From JAAYZX01 sp040770645 (lineage in GTDB: Bacteria; Actinomycetota; Thermoleophilia; RBG-16-64-13), in the NCBI GenBank assembly GCA_040770645.1, contig JAXGIS010000003.1, positions 68,579 to 132,578 of the forward strand: 64,000 nucleotides of DNA. Reading direction: 5' to 3'. This document shows, piece by piece, positions 56,384-64,000 of this stretch. Position numbers and translations under genes: made by a program. Each line of letters opens with the position of its first letter. The first letter of the stretch is position 1. The notes beneath the pieces are model-generated. The model saw nothing but the letters and a program-made list of their open reading frames with translations. It searched no databases and was not told the origin of the DNA.

Positions 56384-56974
56384 ATGACCACCAACACTAC
56401 CACCACTACCACCACCAACTCCGCTCGCCGGCGTGGGCGGCCAGGGTGTGATCTGGCCGCTACCTCCTGAGCCAGATGGGCGCGCTCGAGGCCGGTTTTG
56501 ACATCAAGCAGAGCGAGGTAATGATGGCTCCGCCGCGGGGCAGCGTGGTGTCACATCTGCGCTTCGGGCGAGAGGTCCACTCGCTGCTGTTTACGGCAGG
56601 CACCGCCGATATCCTGCTCTCGTTCGAGCCTCTGGAGGCTCTGCGTTACATCAACTGGCTGAAGCCGGAGGGTATCCTCATCTACAACACGGTGCAGGTG
56701 AACCCTCCACGGTGGCCTCGGGGCCCGGCCAAGTACCCCGAGCGCATTGCAGAAGCCCACGCTCACGTGTTGGGCATTAACGCCAGGGCCATCGCTACCC
56801 AGGCCGGCACGGCCCGCGCCACCAACCTGGTGCTGCTGGGTGCGCTCTCCCCGCGGTTGCCGTTCACGGACACCAGTGGGACGCGGTGCTGCGTCGGGAA
56901 GTTGGCCTCGCCCATCTTGGAAGTCAACTCCATGGCCTTCCAACTGGGCAAGGAGGTGGGCGGCCACGGCCTAG
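56384..56974 (+). CDS. iorB: Indolepyruvate:ferredoxin oxidoreductase beta subunit (frameshifted)
   Basis: IorB pairs with IorA. ATG 56384 lies 2 nt after the iorA stop and follows AAAGGAGGGG. The N-terminus is an odd run of Thr codons from an ACC/ACT repeat (56387-56416), then, in another frame, GVGGQGV, the family start motif. From about 56465 the frame gives YLLSQMGALEAGFDIKQSEV, PPRGSVVSHLRFG, LLSFEPLEALRYINWL and ARATNLVLLGAL. The final block WDAVLRREVGLAHL and EVNSMAFQLGKE needs two more shifts, ending at TAG 56972. The usual HGMAQRGGS motif reads MMAPPRGS here. Confidence 0.82.
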
Positions 56975-57013
56975 AGGCGCCGGGAGGGGGTCGGGTCCTT
57001 GTGGCCGACTGTT

Positions 57014-57048
57014 GTGGGCGGGCGCCCCCGTGCGGGGGCGCCGCCCAC
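57014..57048. terminator. Strong GC hairpin after iorB
   Basis: GTGGGCGGGCGCCCCC (57014-57029) pairs with GGGGGCGCCGCCCAC (57034-57048), with one bulged G and a GTGC loop. It lies just past the iorB stop. TTT follows only after GTCCG, so it is not a classic intrinsic terminator. Confidence 0.55.
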
Positions 57049-57277
57049 GTCCGTTTCGCGGAGGCGGCCTGCGAGGGGTTTCGACTCCTTGGCCGAGGCG
57101 TGTTGGCTCGGCAGGTGCTCAGAAGACCGTGGAAGTCGGCTCTGAAGTACAATAGGTAAGGTGTGAACGAGGGTATGACATGCCCTCACCGGGTTGTGCA
57201 CGGCCGGTGGCGGCTGTCATTGGCGAGGCCGGAAACCGCCACAAGCAACGGACGGTGCTACGTACAGGAGGTTGTGG
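57049..57277. other. Intergenic region before the hydroxyacyl-CoA dehydrogenase gene
   Basis: A 229-bp stretch. GAGGGTAT-GAC-ATGCCCTC (about 57170-57188) is a small hairpin with one G-T pair. CAGGAGG at 57265-57271 is the ribosome site of the next gene. No promoter is clear. Confidence 0.3.
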
Positions 57278-59316
57278 ATGGCTGCGCCTGCGCTCTACCC
57301 CAGGTTCGTGAACCCCCTTCAGACCCGCCCCGCACCGCGCTTCCCCAACATGTGGCCATGGTGGGAGCGGGAACCATAGGCCCGGACATCGGCTACTACC
57401 TGAAACTGGCCATCCCAGAGCTCAAGTTGACGCTGGTGGATGTGGTCCAAGACCCGCTTGACGCCGCCAAGACGCGTTTCGAGGGTTACGCCGCCAAAGG
57501 CGTGAAGCGCGGAAGTTGAAAGCGGAAATGGTGGAGCAGGTTCTCGGCAACATAACCTATACCACCGACTATGACGCCATCTCCGACGCAGAACTGATCA
57601 TCGAAGCCGCCACGGAGAGCATACCTCTCAAAAAGAAGATATTCGGGATGATTGAGGAGCGGGTGTCACCGGAGGCCATCGTTGCCTCCAACACCAGCTC
57701 TATCCCGGCGGCGGTTATTTTCGCCGATATGAAACATCCTGAACGAACCACCGTGACCCACTTCTTCGCTCCTGCTTGGTACAACCCGTAAAAGGAGGTG
57801 ATCACCTGGGAGAAGTCGGACCGGCCGTTGTGGATTACCTCAACTGGTTGTTCGCCGTGACCGGCAAGACCCCGGTGGTGACTGCCGATGTGGTGCGCTT
57901 CATGCTGGACCGCATCTTCGACAACTGGTGCAACGAGGCTGCATACACGCTCGACATCGGCACGGCCATGCAACTGGACAAGGTGGCGGAGGAGTTCGTC
58001 ATGGCCGGCCCGTTCTGGGTGGTGGAGAAGTCGAACGGCAACCTGATCATCGTGGAGACCAACACCAGACAGCAAGAAGCCGAGGGCGACTGCTACAAAC
58101 CCGCCAACATCTGGAACAGCGTGTTGCGATGGTTGGTGGCCACCAAGCGCGATTCAGCAGGTGGATGTCCCTGATGAAGTCCGGCAGGTGGCGCGCACGC
58201 GCTTTCAGGGCATCTTGTTCAGTCAGTCACTCGATATCGTAGCCCGCCAGATCGGCACCCCCGAGGACTTGAACCTTGCCGTTTCGCTGGCACTCGGTTT
58301 CAAGAAGGGCCTGCTGAACCTGCGAGAGTTGGGGCGCGCCGGCGTGGAGGGGTGCTGCGCGACTTCGAAGCGGCTCGCCCCGGATTCCCCGGTCTCAACT
58401 ATCTGGATCGCTTCGAAGAGCTTCGACAGCATTCAACCAATACATCTTGGTGGACAGGCTGGACGACGTAGTGGTCATCACCATTCGCCGCCCGGCGCAG
58501 ATGAATGCCATCACCGACAAGCAAGGTCACCGACGAGATCCTGGCGGTACTCAAACAGTACCAGACCGATGATTCGGTCAAGGGCTTCGTGATAACCGGA
58601 TACGGAACGTGCTCTTCGTGCCGGGGCCGACATCGGTCGCTTCCCGAGATGCTGGGCGATGGTGGACGCTTCAGCGCAGTATTCACGTGATTCGTCGCGA
58701 TTGCTGGTGTACATGGATGCCATGAGCAAGCCGGTGGTGGCGGTGGTCAACGGTCTGGCCTGGGGGGTGGGGCCGAACTGGCTATGCGCTGTCATGACAT
58801 AGTGGCCACGCGCAAAGCCGTCTTCCAGTTCCCGGAAATCACGCTCGGCATCCTGCCCGGCATAGGCGGGGGTCATCATCCCCTTCCGCGCGGTCGCGGC
58901 AAGCCGCCGCCAAGTTTACGCAGATGCGTTATGCCGTAACGACCTGCTCACGGTGCCCAGGAGGCCCTGGATCTGGGAGTGGTGTCGGCGTTGGCTGATG
59001 ATTACTGGGAGCTGGTGCAAACGGCGGCGGATCGTGTACGGGCTCTGGCCGGGTTGTGCCCACATGGGGAGCTCCGGCGCCGGATGCGGCGGCCATCCCG
59101 GACCAGGAACCGGTGGCCATGGATGGGACCGTTCTCTCCGCTCGGGCGGTATCCATCATCCTTGGGGCCATCCGCGATGGTATCGCCCAAACTCGGTTGG
59201 CCGACGCCTTGGAGGTGGGGTACAAGGCATTTGGTGAGGTGGTTGTGGGCCCCGCGGCCAGAGAGGGCATAGGAGCCTTCCTGGAGAAGCGCAGACCCAA
59301 CTACGACGGCATATAG
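57278..59316 (+). CDS. Bifunctional 3-hydroxyacyl-CoA dehydrogenase / enoyl-CoA hydratase (many frameshifts)
   Basis: Dehydrogenase first, hydratase second, as in the bifunctional crotonyl-CoA hydratase/3-hydroxybutyryl-CoA dehydrogenases of archaea. The NAD domain has HVAMVGAGTIGPDIGYYLKL, LTLVDVVQDPLDAAK, ELIIEAATESIPLKKKIF and VASNTSSIPAAV, then TVTHFFAPAWYNP. The middle includes MLDRIFDNWCNEAAYTL. The hydratase part has VVVITIRRPAQMNAITD, MDAMSKPVVAVVNGL, HDIVATRKAVFQFPEITLGILPG and the tail REGIGAFLEKRRPNYDGI. The reading jumps frame at least eight times (for example near 57340, 57515, 57790, 58165, 58500, 58600, 58760, 58870). Many CoA-binding motifs survive, so either poor sequence or recent decay. 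Confidence 0.8.
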
Positions 59317-59582
59317 CGAGGGATGAAGAAGACGCGGGTGGAAGGGACAAAGTGAAGGCCTGGAGGGCGCGGGCGGCCGAGGGCCGCCCGCCGCTCTGTT
59401 TCAGTCACGCCGGGCGGCGCGGTTGCGGGCTGGGGGCAGTGGCTAATGGACTCGTGCTCGTGGCGGGCCGGTGCCGCCTCGGTGCGGCGAGAAGCAGGGT
59501 GGGGACAGGCTACGGCGGCCGGGCCCACGATACCATTGGTGTTCAAGGCTCGCTGGGTAACGATAGGTTCAGGAGGAACGAT
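59317..59582. other. Intergenic region before the interrupted SDR
   Basis: A 266-bp stretch containing the hairpin at 59369-59391 and, at its end, CAGGAGGAACGAT as ribosome site of the SDR. No other gene is supported. Confidence 0.3.
59369..59391. terminator. Hairpin after the dehydrogenase/hydratase gene
   Basis: GCGGGCGGCC (59369-59378) pairs perfectly with GGCCGCCCGC (59382-59391) around GAG, followed by CGCTCTGTTTC. It is a likely weak or factor-dependent terminator. Confidence 0.5.
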
Positions 59583-59809
59583 ATGCCTGAGGCAGGCGAA
59601 CTCACCGGCAAGGTGGCCTGGTCACCGGAGGCAGGCAAAGGTATAGGGCGGCCATTTGTCACAACCGGCGCGACTCGGTGCCGCGGTGGCTGTGATGGCG
59701 CGCAGGGAAGAGGCCGTCGCCAAGGTGGTCTCGGAGATCGAAAGCGAGGGGTAGAGGGTTGGCCGTGGTGTGCGATGTCACCGACTACGCCGCTGAACTG
59801 CAACCGGGT

Positions 59810-60723
59810 TCAATGGAGACTCAGTTGTTTGAGTCCCGGCCTCGTCACCGGGGACTTCTCCACGATAGAACATCTCTTCCAGTTCCGCCGGCGGCATGTG
59901 GCCGATGGGTTCGAGAAGCTCGGTGATGGTTAAACCAGTCGACCCATTCCAAGGTGGTACTCGACGTCGTCTAGGTTCTTCCAGGGCCCTCGCTTTTCGA
60001 TGAGTTCTGTCTCTGTACAAGGCCGATTATGGACTCGGCGAGAGCGTTGTCATAGCTGTCACCACGGCTCCCGACGGAGGTGACGACGCCGGCTCTGGCC
60101 AACCGTTCGGGGTAGCGGATGGAAAGGTATTGGACGCCGCGATCACTATGGCAGGACGACGCCGGTCACGTCCTTCCCTTCGGGTCCAGAGAGCCATCTC
60201 CAGGGCATCGAGAGCCAGGTCGGTCCTCAGTGTGGTCGAGGTCTGCCAGCCCAGGATGCGGCGAGAGAAGGCGTCCACGACGAAGGCGGCATAGGTCCTG
60301 CCGCTCCACGCGTCCTCACATAGGTCAGGTCAGCCACCCACAGCCGGTTGGGGGCCGTGACCGTGAACCGGCGGTCGACGAGGCCGGCCGGCCGGCGGAA
60401 GAGGTGTCGGGCTTAGTGGTTCTCCAGGTCTTGCCCCGGACGACGCCGGCAGTAGCGCCCAGTTCGCGCATGAGACGAGCGACGGTGCATCTGGCCACCG
60501 GACGTCCTCGCGGTGGAGCTGCTTCCAGACCTTGCGCACGCCGTAGACGCCGTAGTTCTCGTTGTAGATGCGCTTGATCTCCGCCTCCAGCTCCTGGTCA
60601 GCGAGTGCGCGCATGGAGGGAGGCCGAGTCTTGGCGGCGTAGTAGGTGGCAGCGATGGGCAGAACGGGCGCACATCGGCTCGACCCCGAACGTCTCTTTG
60701 TGATCGTCGATGAACTTGCTCAT
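59810..60723 (-). CDS. IS3 transposase OrfB, DDE integrase core (frameshifted)
   Basis: ATG 60723 overlaps the orfA stop (ATGA). Visible blocks: MSKFIDDHKETFGVEPMC, the helix-rich EAEIKRIYNENYGVYGVRKVWKQL, LWVADLTYV with the first Asp, GRTYAAFVVDAFSRRILGWQ, RTDLALDALEMALWTR, HSDRGVQYLSIRY with the second Asp, NALAES with the Glu, and EPIGHMPPAELEEMFY near the end. The stop TGA is at 59810-59812 after GLKQLSLH. At least four changes of frame are needed, so it is unlikely to be functional as read. Confidence 0.82.
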
Positions 60724-61037
60724 TTCTTCGGTCGGCGGTCGAGCTCCGCCCCGAAGAAAGCGGCCGCTGCCTTCAGGATCTCATCTGCGCGCCGGAGCTC
60801 CTTGTTCTCCTTCGAGCTCCTTCAGCGCTCACGCTCAGTCGTGGTGAGGCCGGGAAGCGCTGGCCTTCGTCGATCTCGGCCCTTCTCACCCACTTCCTCA
60901 AGGTCTCGGGGTCATGCCCAACTTGGTCGCAACGGAGGTGATGGCCGCCCACTCCCGAGTTGTACTCGTCCTGGTGCTCGAATCAGGCGCACCGCCCGCT
61001 CCCGCATCTCCTGTGGATACCTCGTCTGTCTGTTCAT
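60720..61037 (-). CDS. IS3 transposase OrfA, helix-turn-helix and leucine zipper (frameshifted)
   Basis: From ATG 61037: MNRQTRYPQEMRERAVRLI, then in shifted frames EHQDEYNS, WAAITSVATKLGMTPETL (helix-turn-helix), RKWVRRAEIDEGQR and LTTTERERLKELE with the zipper-like region ENKELRRADEILKAAAAFFGAELDRRPKK. The stop overlaps the orfB start by 4 nt. Several one-base shifts lie in G- or C-runs. Confidence 0.8.
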
Positions 61038-61640
61038 GCTCCAATCCTCTCAAAGGTTGGAGCCTCCAACAAACCCGGTGCGGTTCACGCCGTCACGGCG
61101 GCGGTTGATCGCGTGGTGGAGGACTGGGTACCCTGTATGGATCTTGGTGAACAATGCGGGTATAGACATTGTTCGCATGTTTGTTGATACGGACGAAGCC
61201 CTGTGGCGTCGGTTGATAGATGTCAACTATATTGGGTTCCTGGCCGTCACGCATGCGGTGGCGCCCAAAATGATAGAGAAGAAGACCGGCCTGATGATCA
61301 ACATCGGTAGTGATGCCGGGCGTGTAGGTAATCCCGGTGACGTTGTGTACTGCGGCACCAAAGCCGCCATGATGGCCACCTCCAAGGCCTTGGCTCGCGA
61401 CCGCCCGCTACGGGATCCGCGTAACCGTGTCGCCCCCGGCCCTATACGGGATACCGAGTTGCTCGATGACTTCTACGAAGGCGAGATGGGGGAGAGGATG
61501 GCGAAGATGGTGCCGCTGCGTCAACGGGCACCCCGGAGGACGTGGCTGACGTGGTCGGTTTCTTCGCCTCTGAAGGGGCGAAGCGCTACCTCACGGGGCA
61601 GATCCTGAGCGTGGACGGTGGTTTAACCATGATCAGCTGA

Positions 61641-61776
61641 TTCCCGTTGTTGGCTCCCGAGGGGTCTGAGCGGCAACACCAGTGTGGGGCCGATGTAGTT
61701 ACTGAACCCGATGCATAGATGCCCGCTGCTCCGGTGTGAATGGTCTACGAGGAGGTTATGGAAGGAGGATGGTTGC
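61641..61776. other. Short intergenic region
   Basis: A 136-bp gap after the SDR. GGAGGTTATGG at 61751-61761 resembles a ribosome site and start, but the following GAAGGAGG at 61761-61768 fits the next gene better. No other structure was recognised. Confidence 0.3.
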
Positions 61777-62208
61777 ATGAAGATCATTAGATCGAATTGC
61801 GTATTTGTATCGCTGTAAAAGATTTGGAAGACGCTACAAAGAGGTGGGAGCTGGTGCTGGGCAAGAGCGCTCCGGATGAGACCTATGTGGACGAGGCTGC
61901 CAAGGTCAAGGTCGCCCGCTACATGGTGGGGCAGACCGGCATCGAGCTACGGAGGACACCACCGGCGACGGTAACACTGCCAACTCATCGCCGCGCGCGG
62001 CGAGGGAATCATGCTCATGGGCCTGAATGTGGACAGCGCCCGGGGCGATTGAGGAACTGGACGCGGCAGGTTATCGCATAATCTCCGATCCTGCTCACGG
62101 CAAGATCATACCGTCAGTTTCCGGGAAGTTGCGAGTACGGTTTTGTGCATCCCAAGAGCCTGAACGGTGTACTCTGGAGCTCATCGACTACAAGTGGACA
62201 AGGAGTAG
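61777..62208 (+). CDS. VOC-family protein, methylmalonyl-CoA epimerase-like (frameshifts)
   Basis: From ATG 61777 (GAAGGAGG 8 nt upstream) the start MKIIR shifts near 61792 to IELRICIAVKDLEDATKRWELVLGK. Then YMVGQTGIEL continues, and after a shift near 61955 TTGDGNTANFIAARGEGIMLMGLN, then GAIEELDAAGYRIISDP and, after another, YGFVHPKSLNGVLW and ELIDYKW, ending at TAG 62206. The pattern (IAVKDLE, RGEGI, FVHPKS..GVL.EL) is that of methylmalonyl-CoA epimerases, about 143 residues, but metal ligands cannot be checked reliably. It may serve acyl-CoA metabolism with the preceding genes. Confidence 0.72.
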
Positions 62209-62546
62209 GGCGCTCGCGGCTTCCTGAGGCCCTCCGAACGGAGGATACCTCCTTCTCAGCGGGTCATCCCCGGTACCGTGCCGTTGTGGCCGACTGCTTT
62301 TCTCGGGCGGGCGATCAAGAGGCTCCCCTCTCCCGTTGCCGGTGCTCTCAAATGACGCCGAGACTGCACGTGTTTACTTATCCCGCTCACCGGTAAACAT
62401 CGGTTGGGGGGCCCACGCCGCCCGCTCCGAAGTGCCCGGTGCAGGACGTGGATAGAGACAAACTGCCGGTTCTCGAAATCGAGCATCTCGGCTCACGTGT
62501 GCACGAATGCTCGTCTTTCCCCGCTGCGGCGGTAAGGAGTCGCGAC
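62209..62546. other. 338-bp intergenic region upstream of pntA
   Basis: No gene is supported. CCTCC-GAAC-GGAGG (62231-62244) is a small hairpin just after the VOC gene. The stretch likely holds the pnt promoter, but no clear -35/-10 is seen. GGTAAGGAGT at 62531-62540 is the pntA ribosome site. Confidence 0.35.
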
Positions 62547-63716
62547 ATGACGGTGACTGTGGGGATACCGAAAGGAAGCACACCCGGCGAGAATCGGGGT
62601 GGCACTGGTGCCGGGGATAATCGGCAGCTATGAGAAACTGGGTGTGGAGCCCTGAGCTGGAGCGCGGTGCCGGGGAGGGGGCTGCGTTTCCCGATGATCT
62701 CTACTCAGGCGTGACTTTCTGCGCCGACCTGTCCGAACTGTCGGAACGGGCACAGATCATGCTGTCGGGTGCAGCCACCGGATCGGATGAGATCAAGCTA
62801 CTGCACTCTCTGGGCAGGTTGTGGTGGGCTGCTGGCTGTATCCTCGCCGTATCCTGAGTACGCGCTCTCCATGCGCGACCATCGCATCACCACCTTCGCC
62901 ATGGAACTGTTGCCGCGCATCACACGGGCGCAATCCATGGACGCGCTCACCAGCCAGGCTGCGGTGGCCGGCTACAAGGCGGTGATTATGGCGGCCAACA
63001 TGATTGGACGCTTCCTACCCATGCTCACGACACCCGCCGGTACCATTCGGCCGACGCGGGTGCTGGTCATCGGGGCGGGGGTGGCCGGATTGCAGGCCAT
63101 CGCCACGGCCAAGCGCTTGGGGGCCATTGTGGAAGCCTACGACGTGCGCAAAGCCACTCGGGAGCAGGTGCACTCATTGGGAGCACGCTTCATTGGCCTG
63201 GAGGTTGACGCCGAGAGCTCCGGGGGTTATGCGCGCGAACTCACCGAGGAGGAGCGGCAACTGGAACAGGCCATGTTGGCCGATCACATTGCCCAGGCTG
63301 AAATCGTGGTCACCACTGCCGCCATCCCCGGTCGAGATGCGCCCAAGTTGATCTTCCGCGATGCGGTGGAGCGCATGAGGCCGGGAGCGGTGATAGTGGA
63401 CTTGGCGGCATCCACCGGGGGCAACTGCGAGTTGACCGTGCCCGGGGAGACCATCGTGCACGAGGGGGTGCAGATCTGCGGTCCCACGAATATCGCGTCC
63501 CTGTTGCCGGTGGACGCCAGTGAGCTGTACGCGCGGAACTTATACAACTTCGTAGTGCTGCTTGTGAAGGACGGTGAGCTGTTCATCGATTGGGAGGACC
63601 CCATCATCAAGGACAGCGTTCTCACTCACGGTGGCGAGCTGCACTACGAGCTGTCCATTCCATCCACCTATGAGGCCGCCCTCAAGCAGACCCTCGAACA
63701 AGGAGGGGTGAAGTGA
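62547..63716 (+). CDS. pntA: NAD(P) transhydrogenase alpha subunit part 1, NAD(H)-binding domain I (N-terminus frameshifted)
   Basis: Proton-translocating transhydrogenase moves hydride between NADH and NADP. ATG 62547 begins MTVTVGIPK; after small shifts around 62575-62620 and 62780-62850 the reading becomes LVPGIIGSYEKLGVE, YSGVTFCADLSELS and LLHSLGR. From about 62850 the frame is intact: RITRAQSMDALTSQAAVAGYKA, VLVIGAGVAGLQAIATAKRLGA, VVTTAAIPGRDAPKLI, MRPGAVIVDLAASTGGNCE and NLYNFVVLLVKDG. About 389 residues. The family's split form (PntAA, PntAB, PntB) applies here, since the membrane part is a separate overlapping gene. Confidence 0.92.
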
Positions 63717-64000
63717 GCAGTATCACCGGCTTCACCGCCATATACATTTTTCTATTGGCGGCCCTCACGGGATACGAGGTCATCAGCCGGGTGCCCGTGA
63801 TCCTCCATACACCGCTCATGAGCGGTTCCAACTTCGTACACGGCATAGTGGTGGTGGGAGCCATGGTGGCGCTGGGTGGGGCCACCACCACTGCCGAGCG
63901 CGTCATCGGGTTTGTGGCCGTGTTGTTGGGAGCCATGAACGCCGCCGGCGGCTATTCAGTCACTGAGCGCATGCTGGAGATGTTCAAGAGTGGCAAGGAA
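63713..64000 (+). CDS. pntAB: NAD(P) transhydrogenase alpha subunit part 2, membrane domain (3' end outside window)
   Basis: GTG 63713 overlaps the pntA stop. The 96 visible residues contain FTAIYIFLLAALTGYEVISRVP, HTPLMSGSNFVHGIVVVGAM and VIGFVAVLLGAMNAAGGYSVTERML, which match the three-helix PntAB subunit; HTPLMSGSN and MNAAGGYSVTERM are family signatures. The protein is almost complete, since the family is about 95-110 residues long. Confidence 0.93.
   Translation, partial: MSSITGFTAIYIFLLAALTGYEVISRVPVILHTPLMSGSNFVHGIVVVGAMVALGGATTTAERVIGFVAVLLGAMNAAGGYSVTERMLEMFKSGKE

Larger units (their letters stand above)
59794..61087 (-). mobile_element. IS3-family insertion sequence, 1294 bp
   Basis: The left end begins TGAACTGCAACCGGGTT and the right end, read inward on the minus strand, begins TGAACCGCACCGGGTT; after two or three mismatches both continue TGGAG-CTC. 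These imperfect inverted ends carry the TG...CA termini of IS3 elements. The flanking CGC at 59791-59793 and 61088-61090 is a 3-bp target duplication. Two overlapping reading frames, orfA and orfB, lie on the minus strand in the standard IS3 order. Confidence 0.9.
59583..61640 (+). pseudogene. Short-chain dehydrogenase/reductase interrupted by an IS3-family element
   Basis: The 5' part (59583-59793) encodes MPEAGELTGKVA, a GKGIG cofactor loop and, in shifted frames, REEAVAKVVSEIESEG and CDVTDYAA. The 3' part (61088-61640) gives AAVDRVVEDW, LVNNAGIDIVRMFVDTDEA, INIGSDAGRVGNPGDVVYCGTKAA (Ser, Tyr, Lys) and ends GQILSVDGGLTMIS. The two pieces join in frame as DYAA-VTAAVDRVVEDW once the element and one copy of the CGC duplication are removed. 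The intact protein would be a 250-residue FabG-like reductase, presumably for an acyl-CoA pathway with the upstream gene. Extra small shifts occur in both parts. Confidence 0.88.

Noticed and set aside
62231..62244. CCTCC-GAAC-GGAGG hairpin after the VOC gene
   Set aside because: Only five pairs and no T-run; too weak to call a terminator.

Overview
The window is a high-GC, gene-dense bacterial chromosome segment without rRNA, tRNA or CRISPR. The gene set points to a monoderm (Gram-positive) bacterium, most likely a deep-branching anaerobic Actinomycetota: MurT/GatD for peptidoglycan amidation, prfB-ftsE-ftsX, Eis, and the rsmE/HIT/yqeY/phoH/pgpH/ybeY/era/recO block. An anaerobic life is suggested by a reductive-dehalogenase-like protein, a minimal SUF system, indolepyruvate:ferredoxin oxidoreductase and several Fe-S oxidoreductases. 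The phylum call is inference from gene content only.

Layout. 1-3.9 kb: methionine cycle and salvage (ahcY end, mtnA), a sugar-nucleotide transferase and comF. 4-13.5 kb: hpf, secA, prfB with its programmed frameshift, ftsEX, a LytM-type hydrolase factor, ctpA and rsmE. 13.5-20.9 kb: HIT, yqeY, phoH, pgpH, ybeY, GNAT, era, deoC, recO. 21-29.4 kb: guaB, a DUF1295 membrane protein, DUF3343 plus cysteine desulfurase, gatD-murT, then divergently an rdhA-like gene and an SDR. 29.4-36.4 kb: a helical acidic protein, a ThiS/MoaD-like protein, smsC-smsB, a P-type ATPase and eis. 36.8-41.5 kb: a TPP riboswitch with terminator ahead of thiN-ykoF-ykoE-ykoD-ykoC. 41.8-54.4 kb: a FadR-type regulator facing a ten-gene, mostly overlapping run livJHMGF - LutB/LutA fusion - lutC - glcDEF, which looks like uptake plus oxidation of a carboxylate such as lactate or glycolate. 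54.5-64 kb: iorAB, a 3-hydroxyacyl-CoA dehydrogenase/enoyl-CoA hydratase fusion, an SDR split by an IS3-family element, an epimerase-like VOC protein and the start of a pnt transhydrogenase operon.

Sequence quality matters here. Many conserved genes (comF, phoH, pgpH, the P-type ATPase, eis, thiN, ykoE, ykoC, livJ, livG, the lut fusion, glcE, iorA, iorB) are broken by one-base shifts, often in short homopolymer runs. Joining the frames restores family motifs, so I treat most as sequence errors. Two events look biological: the recoding site in prfB, and the IS insertion with inverted ends and a 3-bp target duplication whose removal restores the SDR frame.

The strongest leads are the orphan Tat-less RdhA homologue, the His-for-Cys change at the GatD nucleophile, the sulfur-trafficking neighbourhood around smsCB, and the combined liv-lut-glc operon with a palindrome at its promoter. 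I did not find a convincing wholly new system.
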